From NCBI RefSeq assembly GCF_007748175.1, contig NZ_CP037422.1:1528528-1592527 (forward strand): a DNA stretch of 64,000 nt, given 5' to 3'. Below, in pieces: positions 27,468 to 37,762 of this stretch (position 1 is the stretch's first letter; each line of letters starts with the position of its first letter). Source of the DNA: Gimesia aquarii (GTDB lineage Bacteria > Planctomycetota > Planctomycetia > Planctomycetales > Planctomycetaceae). The notes beneath the pieces were generated by a model. That model was not told the DNA's origin and ran no database searches. It saw only the letters and a program-made list of their open reading frames with translations. The position numbers and the translations under genes are program-made.

Positions 27468-28070
27468 TTAGTCTAAATACAGCCTGTTATTGTAGATATA
27501 AACTTCCACCGCACGGGGGGTCATATATCGGACACTTTTGTTTTGCCGAATGCGATTCCTGATGTCAGTCGAGGAAATTTCGAATCCCGGCATTGTCGTC
27601 CAGAGTATTTTTGACTGCACAATCTCACCAAATTTTTGAGTGAGTTCAGATAAATCTGGTAGACTAATGTTGGGGCGATTGACCCCAATCAGAGTTGCTA
27701 ACTCCAGAATCGACTCAGGTTCACGCCATGTATGTAGATCTCGAACAGAGTCAGCGCCTATGATCAAAAAGAATTCATCATCCGGGTGAGTGGTTTTCAG
27801 TTGGCGTAGCGTTTCAATAGTGTAACTGGGGCCTTCTCGATGAAGCTCCAGATCTTTGACAACGAAATTCGCATGTCCTGCGATCGCGAAATCGAGCATT
27901 TCCCGTCTTTGTTTTCCGGTGGATATTCCTGTGCTCTCTTTATGAGGCGGGCTTCCCGCTGGAACAAACCAGATTTCATCCAAGTCACATTGTTCTCTGC
28001 ATTGTTCGGCAAGCAAGAGGTGGGCAATGTGTACAGGATCGAAAGTACCACCAAAAATTCCTATTCGCAT
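27468..28070 (-). CDS. nadD: Nicotinate-nucleotide adenylyltransferase
   Basis: 200 aa. It adenylates nicotinate mononucleotide to deamido-NAD in NAD synthesis. The nucleotidyltransferase start MRIGIFGGTFDPVHIAHLLLAEQ has the HxxH (HIAH) motif. FLIIGADSVRDLHTWREPE matches the substrate-binding block, and ISSTDIRNRIRQ is the C-terminal SSTxIR motif. Length is standard. It is divergent from priA across a ~175-bp gap. Confidence 0.95.
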   Translation of the reverse strand: MRIGIFGGTFDPVHIAHLLLAEQCREQCDLDEIWFVPAGSPPHKESTGISTGKQRREMLDFAIAGHANFVVKDLELHREGPSYTIETLRQLKTTHPDDEFFLIIGADSVRDLHTWREPESILELATLIGVNRPNISLPDLSELTQKFGEIVQSKILWTTMPGFEISSTDIRNRIRQNKSVRYMTPRAVEVYIYNNRLYLD

Positions 28071-28245
28071 GTGTCAATCGCTTCTATCAATCATCACTGC
28101 CGTTTTTGATAAGTTTCCCAAAAAAGTCAGTGGTGAAAGAATCTTTTTATCGAATTCTCGATAGTCGAGTTTGATTGTTGAGTTAACCACTCCAAAGAGT
28201 TACAAATCGAGATAATCATTTTCCTTAGTATATCCTGCTGACTCT

Positions 28246-30579
28246 ATGAGTAAACCAAAGCAACGAAGTCTATTCGAAGAAGATGAGCTTCCGGAAAATC
28301 CCATGCCCTGGGAACGGGAATCTGCGCAGGGTCTCTATCTCGCACAAATTGTATTGAACCGGCCTGTGGACCGTGTCTTTCATTATCTTGTTCCTGAAAG
28401 TATGCGATCAGTTCTACGTGCGGGGTATCGGGTGCGGGTTCCCTTTGGTCGAGGGAACCAGTTCGTGGCCGCCTATTGTGTTGGTGTGGGGCCTGCAGAT
28501 GAAAATCAACCCAGTATCCGCTTGAAGGCGGTTGAAGCCATTTTGGACAACCGTCCGTTGTTTAATGCCAAAATGCTGAAGCTTACGCGCTGGATTGCAG
28601 ATCGCTATCTATGCAGTTGGGGGCAGGTTTTAGAGTGCGTCGTGCCTGCTGGAGTCAAGAATCAGGCAGGAACCCGTTTGGTGACTGTTTTTGAGTTGAT
28701 CACGGCTGTACCACGCGCAGAAAATGAGGTTGCCGAAGTAATCAGCAAACTTCCTGCCAAACAACGTGCTGTCTTTGATGTTCTGAAGTCGGCCAATAAA
28801 CCTTTGACACTGGACGAGTTGACTCAGGCGGCAAACTGTGGTTCGGGGCCAGTTCAATCACTCAAAAAGAAGTCACTCATCAGAAGCCTTCAAAAACGTG
28901 TCTCTCAATTCAGCAATGGTGATGAAGCGGCATATGCCGGCATTAAAAAAGAAGATGATTTACAACTCAACATTGACCAACGGCGGGCTCTGGATCAACT
29001 CCTTTCTGCAATCAGAGGGAAAGAAGGTAGCACTTTTGTACTGCATGGCGTGACGGGAAGCGGCAAGACTGAAGTGTATATTCAGGCGATTCGGGAGGTG
29101 GTCAGCTATGGCCAGCAGGCAATTGTGCTTGTTCCTGAAATCAGTCTTACACCTCAGGCGATTCAGCGTTTTCGTTCCCGTTTTGATTCGGTTGCCGTTC
29201 TGCACAGTCATTTGAGTGACAGCGATCGGCACTATCACTGGCAGAATATTGCTGCCGGTAAGGTGCAGGTCATTGTGGGAGCACGTAGCGCAGTATTCGC
29301 ACCGGCTCCTCATCTGGGGCTGATCATCATCGATGAAGAACACGAAACCTCATTCAAGCAGGAGACGGCGCCCCGCTACCATGCTCGAGAAGTGGCCCGG
29401 AAACGTTCGGAATTAGAGGGAGTTCCGCTGATTCTGGGTTCTGCCACACCGACTTTGAATTCGTGGTTACGTGTCATCGAGAAAAAAGATACTTTGATTT
29501 CGATGCCAAATCGAGTCAATAACCTGGCAATGCCGGGAGTAAATATCATTGATGTGCGAAATGATGCACGAATCAGAAGAAATGAGTCGATTGGGCGCGT
29601 TCTTCATACCGGGATGCAACATGCACTGGAAGCGGGCGGACAGGTCATTCTGTTTTTGAATCTCAGAGGCTATTCACCAGCACTGTGGTGTAAGGGTTGT
29701 GGGAACTCGGTTACTTGTCCACATTGTGAAATCTCTTTAACCTGGCATCGCGACAAAAATCTTGCGGTTTGTCATAGCTGTGAATTTTCCAGCCAACCTC
29801 CTAAACAATGCCCCCGCTGTGGAGCGCCGGGCCTGCGTTTCGTGGGAGCGGGAACACAAAGGCTGGAAGAAGAGGTCAGAGCAAAGTTCCCCGGTTATTC
29901 TTGCAAAAGAATGGACAGTGACACGATGCGCGGCGTAGGGAGCCATGCCAAAGTCCTGAATGCGTTTGCTGCCGGAGATGTTGATATTCTACTGGGAACA
30001 CAGATGATCGCAAAAGGGCTCGACTTTCCGAATGTAACTCTTGTGGGTGTGGTCGATGCAGATACGATGCTGCATCAGCCCGATTTATTTGCCTCGGAAA
30101 GAACATTTCAATTGATTGCGCAGGTCGCAGGTCGTACTGGCCGAGGCATGCAGGGAGGACGTGTTTTTGTACAAACGGCTTCGCCTGCTGAACCAGCAAT
30201 TGTAAAAGCGGCAGAACATGATTTTCTCGGTTTTTCTCAACTGGAGTTGGGACATCGCAAAGAGATGAACGCGCCACCGTATTCTCATTTTGCACGTGTT
30301 ATCTTGCGTGGACCACAAGAAGAACGTGTGCAGGATTTTGCACGTCAGTTGGCACAAATCTTAAGTGATGCTGCCTCTGAAAAACAATTGGATGTGCAAA
30401 TTCTAGGACCGGCTCCGGCTCCGATTATTCGACTCAAGAAGTATTTTCGCTATCATTTTCAGTTGGCCGCAGCGAATGTAGAAGCAATTCTTCAGCTCTG
30501 GAACGAAATCACGGATAAACTACCGCGAGAAAAAGCGATTGAATATATTATCGATGTTGATCCGGTTAACATGCGATAA
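28246..30579 (+). CDS. priA: Primosomal protein N' (PriA helicase)
   Basis: 777 aa. It reloads the replisome at collapsed forks. An N-terminal 3'-DNA-binding domain (~25-130; FHYLVPESMRSVLRAGYRVRVPFG) is followed by the helicase core with Walker A GVTGSGKTE, motif II IIIDEEHE and motif III LGSATPT. The zinc-binding insertion has four paired Cys: CKGC, CPHC, CHSC and CPRC. Motifs V/VI include GTQMIAKGLDFPNV and QVAGRTGRG. All elements are intact. The N-terminus carries a ~25-residue acidic extension. Confidence 0.97.
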   Translation: MSKPKQRSLFEEDELPENPMPWERESAQGLYLAQIVLNRPVDRVFHYLVPESMRSVLRAGYRVRVPFGRGNQFVAAYCVGVGPADENQPSIRLKAVEAILDNRPLFNAKMLKLTRWIADRYLCSWGQVLECVVPAGVKNQAGTRLVTVFELITAVPRAENEVAEVISKLPAKQRAVFDVLKSANKPLTLDELTQAANCGSGPVQSLKKKSLIRSLQKRVSQFSNGDEAAYAGIKKEDDLQLNIDQRRALDQLLSAIRGKEGSTFVLHGVTGSGKTEVYIQAIREVVSYGQQAIVLVPEISLTPQAIQRFRSRFDSVAVLHSHLSDSDRHYHWQNIAAGKVQVIVGARSAVFAPAPHLGLIIIDEEHETSFKQETAPRYHAREVARKRSELEGVPLILGSATPTLNSWLRVIEKKDTLISMPNRVNNLAMPGVNIIDVRNDARIRRNESIGRVLHTGMQHALEAGGQVILFLNLRGYSPALWCKGCGNSVTCPHCEISLTWHRDKNLAVCHSCEFSSQPPKQCPRCGAPGLRFVGAGTQRLEEEVRAKFPGYSCKRMDSDTMRGVGSHAKVLNAFAAGDVDILLGTQMIAKGLDFPNVTLVGVVDADTMLHQPDLFASERTFQLIAQVAGRTGRGMQGGRVFVQTASPAEPAIVKAAEHDFLGFSQLELGHRKEMNAPPYSHFARVILRGPQEERVQDFARQLAQILSDAASEKQLDVQILGPAPAPIIRLKKYFRYHFQLAAANVEAILQLWNEITDKLPREKAIEYIIDVDPVNMR

Positions 30580-30748
30580 CCAGTGCTTTTAAAGAGAGAG
30601 CATTTTCCAGCATTTGGATTGGCTTTTCCAGATTGCAATCGGTTCGGGTAGCGGTTTGAATAGTAATATTGAAAGACAGATGCCATTGAATCTATCATCA
30701 GAGAGTTCCAAAAAAGAATGCCAGTTACCATGAAAAGGAATCACTTAA

Positions 30749-33736
30749 ATGATCGACCTTGATAAAGAGATTTGTTTCCGATCATGGTTTGCTCTTTCTA
30801 TGATTTATTTGGTCTTGATAATACACCCTATTCAATTGCAGGCTGAAGAATCGAGTGATGCTTCTTATGGCATCACAAAGCGCGTTCCCTGGAATAGTTC
30901 GCGTATCAAAGGGACTCCTGAACCTTCCCTTCCCTACGAAACGGAGCGTGTTTTTCCCAATCTGAAATTTAAGCAACCCCTTGCCGTTGCCACCGCTCCT
31001 GGTGAGAAACGTTTTTTTGTGGCGGAGAGAAAGGGAAAAATCTTTTCGTTTGATTATGAAGATCAAGATAACTCGCAGGTCGATTTATTCTTTGATCTGA
31101 AAGAATACGAGCCAAAACTCAATGAAATATATGGCATTACTTTTCATCCTCAGTTTGAGAAGAATCGTTATGTTTATATTTGTTATGTATTAAAGCCCGG
31201 TTTACCGGAAGGAACACGTGTTTCCCGGTTCAAGGTTCCGGATACGAAGCCACTGCGTTGTGATCCGAATTCCGAAACGATTTTGATCGAGTGGTTGTCC
31301 GGCGGACACAATGGTGGTTGTCTGCGATTCGGTCCGGATGGGTTTCTTTACATTTCTACCGGAGATGGCGGCCCCGCTTCCCCTCCAGATATTCATAATG
31401 CCGGGCAGGATGTCAGCAACCTTTTATCTTGCATCTTACGCATTGATGTCGATCATGAGTCAGGAGAGCAGCCTTACTCGATTCCCTCTGATAATCCTTT
31501 TGTCAAACAACGTGCCGTCCGTCCCGAAATCTGGGCCTTTGGTTTTCGTAATCCCTGGAAGATGTGTTTTCATCCCGAAAATGGCGATTTGTGGGTAGGA
31601 GATGTTGGCTGGGAATTATGGGAACTTTTATATCGGGTTGAAAAGGCAGGGAATTATGGTTGGAGTATTCGTGAAGGACGTCAGCCGGTTAAGCCGAGTC
31701 AGAAAGCAGGTCCCACTCCGATATTGCCCCCTACCATAGCGCATTCACATCGTGAAGCGCGTTCCATTACCGGTGGGTATTTTTATCAAAGTCCTCGTTT
31801 AAAAGAATTAAAGAATACCTATGTCTACGGAGACTATACGACGGGAAAACTTTGGGGGCTTCGTTATGAGAACAAGCGAGTTAACTGGCATCAAGAACTG
31901 GCCAACTCCCCATTGAAAGTAACGGCATTTGCCATCGATCACACCGGCGAAGTTTATATTGTTGACATTCAAGGCGGTGCTTTTCATCGTCTTGTTCCGA
32001 TTAAGAAGTCAGACCACAATCCGAAATTCCCGACCCAATTAAGTCAGACAGGATTATTTCAATCCACCGCCGATCATCAACTTGCACCGGGGGTGATTCC
32101 CTATTCGATTAATGCACCGGCGTGGGCAGATTATACGACCGCGGAACGCTTTGTTGCATTACCTGCTGAGACCAGTGTTGAGTTAATCCAAAAGCGATGG
32201 TGGAATTTTCCCAAAGACAGTGTTTTGATGAAGACGATTTCAATAGAACTTCAGCGTGGAAATCCTGAATCGTCTCATCGGTTGGAAACGCAAATACTCC
32301 ACTTTAACGGAGACCGTTGGGTGGGGTATTCATATCGATGGAATGCAGAACAGACCGATGCCCATCTGGTTGCCACAGAGGGAGAGAGTCTCAAGCTGAA
32401 TATCAGCACCGAGGAAGATCCGAAACAGAAAAGCAATTACGAATGGCATATTCCCAGTCGTGCTGAATGTTCCGTTTGCCATACGCCTTATCAAAATTAT
32501 CTTTCCGTTTTGTCATTTTCAGAAGCACAGCTGAATCGCGATCAAAAGTACGGCGATGTTGTCGACAATCAGTTACGAACATTGTCGCATATCAAAATAC
32601 TGCCGGAGTCCGTCTGGACCGATTCGAAAGGAGCCAAGGCTCGTTATCTGGTTGACCCTCACAAAACATCTGCTGCTTTGAATTTACGAGCTCGATCTTA
32701 TCTGCATACGAATTGCCAGCATTGTCATCGAAATAATGGTGGGGGAGGTTCAACGATTCTACTGGACGCTTCTCTTGATCTTTCGAAAATGAAAGCGGTT
32801 GGTGTGACTCCCACGCAGGGAACGTTCGGGATTCAGGGAGCAGAGATCATTTCACCCAAAGATCCTTTCCGCTCTGTGTTGTTGTATCGAATGAGTAAGT
32901 TGGGGAAAGGGCGGATGCCGTATTCTGGTTCTTCACACGTTGATCAGAGGGGGACGCAGTTAATTCGTGAATGGATTGAGAGTTTACCTTCAAGCAGCGA
33001 CCGTAGTAATGGATATGTCATAACATTACGAAATCGCCAGAGAAATTTGTTGAGTGATGCAGTTCAGATCGAAGATCAGGATTTTGTCAGTGAGAAACTT
33101 CAAGAAATTCTGGGAACGACCAGTGGTGCGCTCCTGTTGTTAGATGCCTTGGATCGTATGGCGATGCCTGACAGTATGAAAAAACAAATTATTCAACTGG
33201 CGACTCAAGGAAATAATCCTCTCATACGTGACTTATTTGAACGGTTCCTGCCGGAAGAGCAAAGAACTAAACGTTTGGGGGTAAAGATTGATTCAGCGGC
33301 GTTGTTATCAATCCAGGGGGATTCACGTGAAGGGAAAAAACTGTTCTTTGGCATGTCGGGACTTCAGTGTCGGAATTGCCACCGCGTTCATCAGTATGGA
33401 AAAGAAGTCGGCCCTGATCTGACTCAGATTGGGAAAAAACTTTCACGTCAGGAATTGTTGGAAAACATTATACAACCTTCAAAAAAGATTGATGAGAAGT
33501 ATTTCACTTATGTTGTGGGTACGCGATCGGGAAAGGTACTCAGCGGTTTGCTGATGAAAAAAGATGCCTCTGGTTTGACTTTGAAAGATCCGAAAAATAA
33601 ACAATTACAGATCGCACAACAGGAAATCGAAAGCGTTGTGAAGCAAAAAAAATCAATCATGCCCGATCAGTTATTGCGAGATTTAACCGCAGAGCAGGCT
33701 GCTCATCTTCTGGCTTATCTTGAGTCTCTGAAATGA
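30749..33736 (+). CDS. Secreted sugar-dehydrogenase-type propeller fused to multi-heme cytochrome c
   Basis: 995 aa. A signal peptide (FALSMIYLVLIIHPIQLQA) precedes a GDH-B/HHIP-like beta-propeller (~55-420) with FAVAERKGKIFSFDYEDQ-like and GGHNGGCLRFGPDGFLYISTGDGG segments. The middle third contains CSVCH (~574) and CQHCH (~654). The C-terminal planctomycete heme domain has GLQCRNCHRVHQYGKEVGPDL (~874) and LENIIQPSKKIDEKY, the TIGR02603 type. Probably a periplasmic quinoprotein-like sugar oxidase passing electrons through three hemes. Domain order is reversed compared with the cytochrome at 1759-5988, where hemes precede the propeller. Monocistronic by spacing. Confidence 0.88.
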   Translation: MIDLDKEICFRSWFALSMIYLVLIIHPIQLQAEESSDASYGITKRVPWNSSRIKGTPEPSLPYETERVFPNLKFKQPLAVATAPGEKRFFVAERKGKIFSFDYEDQDNSQVDLFFDLKEYEPKLNEIYGITFHPQFEKNRYVYICYVLKPGLPEGTRVSRFKVPDTKPLRCDPNSETILIEWLSGGHNGGCLRFGPDGFLYISTGDGGPASPPDIHNAGQDVSNLLSCILRIDVDHESGEQPYSIPSDNPFVKQRAVRPEIWAFGFRNPWKMCFHPENGDLWVGDVGWELWELLYRVEKAGNYGWSIREGRQPVKPSQKAGPTPILPPTIAHSHREARSITGGYFYQSPRLKELKNTYVYGDYTTGKLWGLRYENKRVNWHQELANSPLKVTAFAIDHTGEVYIVDIQGGAFHRLVPIKKSDHNPKFPTQLSQTGLFQSTADHQLAPGVIPYSINAPAWADYTTAERFVALPAETSVELIQKRWWNFPKDSVLMKTISIELQRGNPESSHRLETQILHFNGDRWVGYSYRWNAEQTDAHLVATEGESLKLNISTEEDPKQKSNYEWHIPSRAECSVCHTPYQNYLSVLSFSEAQLNRDQKYGDVVDNQLRTLSHIKILPESVWTDSKGAKARYLVDPHKTSAALNLRARSYLHTNCQHCHRNNGGGGSTILLDASLDLSKMKAVGVTPTQGTFGIQGAEIISPKDPFRSVLLYRMSKLGKGRMPYSGSSHVDQRGTQLIREWIESLPSSSDRSNGYVITLRNRQRNLLSDAVQIEDQDFVSEKLQEILGTTSGALLLLDALDRMAMPDSMKKQIIQLATQGNNPLIRDLFERFLPEEQRTKRLGVKIDSAALLSIQGDSREGKKLFFGMSGLQCRNCHRVHQYGKEVGPDLTQIGKKLSRQELLENIIQPSKKIDEKYFTYVVGTRSGKVLSGLLMKKDASGLTLKDPKNKQLQIAQQEIESVVKQKKSIMPDQLLRDLTAEQAAHLLAYLESLK

Positions 33737-33918
33737 ATTTCACTGGGAGAATAAAACAGATCAAATGGTCTGGTTTTCAATTCTCAAATCTCTATAATTG
33801 AGTATAGTTCGATTTGAATTCCCTCCAAAATTAGCAGCGTTCCCGTTACATGGCACACACGAGCTTTCGCTGTGAAATCTGATACAATAAAAAATCCTAT
33901 TACTATTTGAGTTGAAAA

Positions 33919-34950
33919 ATGGCAATACAATTTGATTGTCCCTATTGTACGTCCACATTGAAAGTACCAGATGAAACCGCTGGTAAACAAGGAGATTGCC
34001 CGCGCTGTGGCACAAAACTGGTTATTCCCAATCCCTTTACTACGGCTGAAGGTCAGCCTCCCACTCAGACAGAACCTACTCAGTCAGCGCCTCAACAGCA
34101 ACCTGTTGAGCAGACCAGCAACACAGAACAAACCGTTGATCAGACGAATGATTCTCCACCTGAATCTCCTCAACCAGCGCCAATGACAAGTGCCACTTCA
34201 CGCTATTTACGCAAACGTAAGAGATCGAATTGGGGGGGAATTCTATCGTTCCTCTTTTTCTTCAGCTTGATGTTGGGAGTCGCCTTTTATTTCTATTGGA
34301 TTTACGGACCGCGACTCGAAGGCAGTTTAGTCGCAGCCCGGTTGAATTCTCAGAGTGCTAAACTGGAACAACAGTTAAAACCTGATGGATTAGGATTATC
34401 TGATGAGGTGATTCAATTAGTCAATCAGCATCTGAACGAAACTCCCAGACGTGTAAAGAGCGACTTAATGGATCTGTTGTTTTATGGATCTGAAAAGGGA
34501 GGACTTCACGTACGGTTGAAGCCAGGAGATCAAACGGAACTGGTTCGAGTTGAACTAACAGGTGACCCTGCATTAATGGATTACATTAGTAAGAATGGTG
34601 TGCAGTTAGACCAACCGCGGCTTGCTGAGTATCAAAGTGAACTCAAGCAATTTTATACCGACTGGCAACACTCGCTCGAAACGGGGGAAGGCGTACATAA
34701 TCTGATCAATTATCGAAATACTGTTGGACTTAATTCGCTGATGGGGGGGCTGGGATATCACATGGAAGCCCGTGTGAATAATAAAATTTATCCTTGCGTG
34801 CATGATGATTTTCAGGGAGGGCTTTATTTCCTTGTTCCCAAAGGGACATTACAGTTTGAAATGATCGGGCGTGAGTTGAAAAGTGGGAGAACACCATTTC
34901 CGGGGAAATACCAGGTTCAAGTAACGCAGGAATATCCCAGTGCGCCTTAG
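33919..34950 (+). CDS. Zinc-ribbon, single-pass membrane protein
   Basis: 343 aa. The N-terminal zinc ribbon FDCPYCTSTLKVPDETAGKQGDCPRCGTKL has two CxxC knuckles, a form common in planctomycete MJ0042-like proteins. A Pro/Gln/Thr-rich linker (~40-95) and one membrane helix (ILSFLFFFSLMLGVAFYFYWI, ~108-130) follow. The C-terminal ~210 residues form an extracytoplasmic domain with no recognised family. The cytoplasmic zinc ribbon and exported domain suggest a sensor or membrane adaptor, which is inference only. It is convergent with hemW, with 21 bp between stops. Confidence 0.8.
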   Translation: MAIQFDCPYCTSTLKVPDETAGKQGDCPRCGTKLVIPNPFTTAEGQPPTQTEPTQSAPQQQPVEQTSNTEQTVDQTNDSPPESPQPAPMTSATSRYLRKRKRSNWGGILSFLFFFSLMLGVAFYFYWIYGPRLEGSLVAARLNSQSAKLEQQLKPDGLGLSDEVIQLVNQHLNETPRRVKSDLMDLLFYGSEKGGLHVRLKPGDQTELVRVELTGDPALMDYISKNGVQLDQPRLAEYQSELKQFYTDWQHSLETGEGVHNLINYRNTVGLNSLMGGLGYHMEARVNNKIYPCVHDDFQGGLYFLVPKGTLQFEMIGRELKSGRTPFPGKYQVQVTQEYPSAP

Positions 34951-34971
34951 AGGCTTTTGATTCACATCGAA

Positions 34972-36105
34972 TTATAGAAAGTCAATCACTACAGTATCAG
35001 CAAGTAAGCAGCCTGCTTGTGTTAGTCGAACATGCGTCTTGGTTTCCTCCAGAAAACCTGCTTCAACATGTTTTTTGATTGCTGATTGCGATAAATCGTA
35101 GAGATCATATCCGTAGCGTTCGGCAAATTTTTCTACATTAATTCCTATACGTCGTCTTAACCCGAAAATGATCGCTTCGCGTGCCCTGTCTTCAGGTGAT
35201 AGCTCTTCCTGATCTGAGATGGGAGATTCTCCTGCCGCGATACGTCTCAACCAGGTTATCACACTGCGGTGGTTTTGTTCGCGTTTTCCATTCAAATAAC
35301 TGGCTGCACCAGGGCCAAATCCGAAATAGGGATAGCCGGTCCAGTAGACCTCATTATGCCGACACTCATATCCGGGACGGGCGAAGTTAGAAATCTCATA
35401 ATGTTTCAAGCCTGCTGAACTCAGAAACTTTAACGAAAATTCATACATTTCTCCCGCTAATTCCTCTTCTGGTAAATCAAAAATTCCTGCTTTTTGGCGG
35501 CTCCAGAATGACGTTCCTTTTTCAATCGTCAATCCGTAGGTTGAGACATGCGGGATGTTGAGTTGAATCGCATGGTTGAGCGTGGTTTTCCAATTCTCCA
35601 GGTTTTGACCGGGGACGGCAAAGATGAGATCAAGGCTGGTATTTTCAATACGGGATTGCAGCCTTTGTACAATTTCAAATACTTGTTGTGGTTGATGGTC
35701 GCGTTCCAGAAAAGTAAGAATGTTTGAATCAAAGGATTGAACGCCCAGGCTGACGCGGTTTACTCCCGCTTGCTTCAGAAAGTCGATTTTTTCCTCAGTT
35801 AAGTTCAGTGGATTGGCTTCAATGCTGAATTCATAATCTGTTGCCAATTGGAAGTGGGAGAAAATCGCATTAAACAGTCTTTGCAATTGATTGATGCTCA
35901 GATGAGTTGGCGTACCCCCACCCAGAAACAAGGTTTTTAATTCTACATCCTCTCCAACGCCTGATAGTTGCTGTTCCATCGCTGCGAGATAGTCATCGAT
36001 GAGGTGGTCTTTTTGCGCTACAAGAGTAAAGTCACAATATCCGCAACGATGTTGGCAGAAAGGAACGTGAATATAAGCAGAACTGGGTAATTCCTGGTTG
36101 AACAC
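34972..36105 (-). CDS. hemW: Radical SAM heme chaperone HemW
   Basis: 377 aa. The start AYIHVPFCQHRCGYCDF carries the CxxxCxxC cluster followed by DF, the HemW form rather than HemN CxFC-C. FLGGGTPTHLSINQLQRLF and VNRVSLGVQSFD are the SAM and barrel motifs, and the C-terminal HemN domain is complete. HemW hands heme to respiratory enzymes, so it suits a genome rich in heme proteins. It lies 38 bp downstream of the phosphohexomutase-like gene and is likely co-transcribed with it. Confidence 0.92.
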   Translation of the reverse strand: MFNQELPSSAYIHVPFCQHRCGYCDFTLVAQKDHLIDDYLAAMEQQLSGVGEDVELKTLFLGGGTPTHLSINQLQRLFNAIFSHFQLATDYEFSIEANPLNLTEEKIDFLKQAGVNRVSLGVQSFDSNILTFLERDHQPQQVFEIVQRLQSRIENTSLDLIFAVPGQNLENWKTTLNHAIQLNIPHVSTYGLTIEKGTSFWSRQKAGIFDLPEEELAGEMYEFSLKFLSSAGLKHYEISNFARPGYECRHNEVYWTGYPYFGFGPGAASYLNGKREQNHRSVITWLRRIAAGESPISDQEELSPEDRAREAIIFGLRRRIGINVEKFAERYGYDLYDLSQSAIKKHVEAGFLEETKTHVRLTQAGCLLADTVVIDFL

Positions 36106-36143
36106 AAGCGTGAATCCGCTGGCTGTGTTAGTCTCATTGAAGT

Positions 36144-37529
36144 TTATTGCGAGAGGGCTTCACTAAAGGGGGCATCACTGAAACTCAATGCAGCCAGAAC
36201 ATGAGCCAGAGTCAAAATCGCATCGCAGGTGGGAACCGTTTCCCGGAACCAATGGTACCCGGTATGGCTGCCGGCGTAAACGGCCTGTTTGTTCTGCATT
36301 TGCATATAGCTGTCCGCGAGCGTTCCATCGTGCTGGGAAACGTCCCATCCAGGGGGGATTTCTGGCAACAACTCTTGAGACTCTTGATCCAGGAGGAATA
36401 TCTGATTCGTATGCTCAGCGGCCAGTGCTTTCATTAAGAACCATGAAATCAAATGCTGAGACAGAAGAGCACCGGTTTCATCAAAGAAGGCACAACGGCG
36501 ACTATCATCATCGATGATGATTCCCAAGTCAAAATCCCCAGCCTGTAGACTTTGATTCATTTTAAGAACATCAATATCCAGAGGATTGAGTAAATCCCTT
36601 TTCTGGTTTGGAATCTCTATCCATGAGAGTTGGCAGGGGAGTTTTTCAAAGAGCGTATTGAGCGTTTCTCGTACCAGTCTCAACGAGCAGGCAATCGAAA
36701 TTTTCAGAGGACGTAACGCGTGAAAATGCTTGCCGAACTGTGCACGGTAGGATTCAAGCGGATGAAATGTCCTCTGTGAGCCAGGCTGTCGGGACGCTCT
36801 TCCAAATCCGGTCCTGGCTCTCTCTTCAATCTGTTCGAGCCCATGGTTGGCAGAAACGGGAAGTGAATGTTCCTGAAGAAACTCAAGTCCTGTATAAGAG
36901 GGACCGCATTGAGAGCCTGTTACCATAATGGCTCCCTGTGCTTGCAGATGAGTCATTGCGTACGACATTACGGCGGGTACAGTGAGTCCCAGGTCGATTA
37001 CCCGGCAGCCATTTCTACGAAGCACGCTCGCCACACCGGTAACGATATCAGGAGATGAAGAGCGTTCATCAAAGCCAATGACAACATTGGGACCTCGACT
37101 TTTTTCAGAATAGGAATTGTGTTCAGGCCGACTTTTAGTTTTGACCAAGTGGTCAGCAGGCTTTTGTGGAGCTAAACCCTTCAATGGTAGCGACTCCCAA
37201 AGTATGTTTGAAAATGCGCCTGCGATATGTGCTGCCTGAGTACGGTTGATTTCATTCAGGTAAACGCCTCGCACACCTTCTTCCATAAATAGACTTTGCT
37301 GACTCACTCTTTGTTTTTGAATCTGTCCTAACCGTTTGATGGTTTGTTGCGACAGATTTCCTGTTTCCTCACGGTGAGGACACTCACGACACTTAGGATA
37401 AAAGGCTGCCAATCGGGACAGGTGAACGGCTTTCGAAACCGGGTAATCTTCTCCCGGACATTGGAAGTAAATTTCTGCTGTCTGTTTTAAGATTGGCAGT
37501 AGAGGAGCGGGTTGATGAGGACCAACCAT
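36144..37529 (-). CDS. Divergent phosphohexomutase-like protein
   Basis: 461 aa. The N-terminal ~70 residues contain C24, C47 and C50 (YPKCRECPHR), a possible metal knuckle absent from normal mutases. From residue 149 the alpha-D-phosphohexomutase layout appears: GFDERSSSPDI, GLTVPAVMSYAM, and an active-site loop TGSQCGP at 204-210 where TASHNP is expected (Ser206 kept, His lost). The metal loop reads DDDSRR instead of DGDxDR (last Asp lost). The sugar loop reads GSHTGYH instead of GExSGH (Glu lost). Several catalytic changes together suggest altered chemistry or a pseudoenzyme. Alternative: a mutase with an unusual substrate. Confidence 0.75.
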   Translation of the reverse strand: MVGPHQPAPLLPILKQTAEIYFQCPGEDYPVSKAVHLSRLAAFYPKCRECPHREETGNLSQQTIKRLGQIQKQRVSQQSLFMEEGVRGVYLNEINRTQAAHIAGAFSNILWESLPLKGLAPQKPADHLVKTKSRPEHNSYSEKSRGPNVVIGFDERSSSPDIVTGVASVLRRNGCRVIDLGLTVPAVMSYAMTHLQAQGAIMVTGSQCGPSYTGLEFLQEHSLPVSANHGLEQIEERARTGFGRASRQPGSQRTFHPLESYRAQFGKHFHALRPLKISIACSLRLVRETLNTLFEKLPCQLSWIEIPNQKRDLLNPLDIDVLKMNQSLQAGDFDLGIIIDDDSRRCAFFDETGALLSQHLISWFLMKALAAEHTNQIFLLDQESQELLPEIPPGWDVSQHDGTLADSYMQMQNKQAVYAGSHTGYHWFRETVPTCDAILTLAHVLAALSFSDAPFSEALSQ

Positions 37530-37762
37530 CTTGATCTCTTGAGAGTTTTCGGAGTGTGATTCTGATATTGGTGTGATAGTATTCTACTCCATGCGAATTT
37601 GTTTCTTCAATTTGATGGAACAGTTGGTAGAGTTACTCGAAATCAACTGCGAAATGGAGTGTAATATCAGAGGAAGATTCCTAAGAGTCATTTTCGTTGA
37701 ATGGGTCTATTTTAAGCGTTAATTTATGTCATCCCGCTGTTTGGGGTCAATAAGAGTTATTT

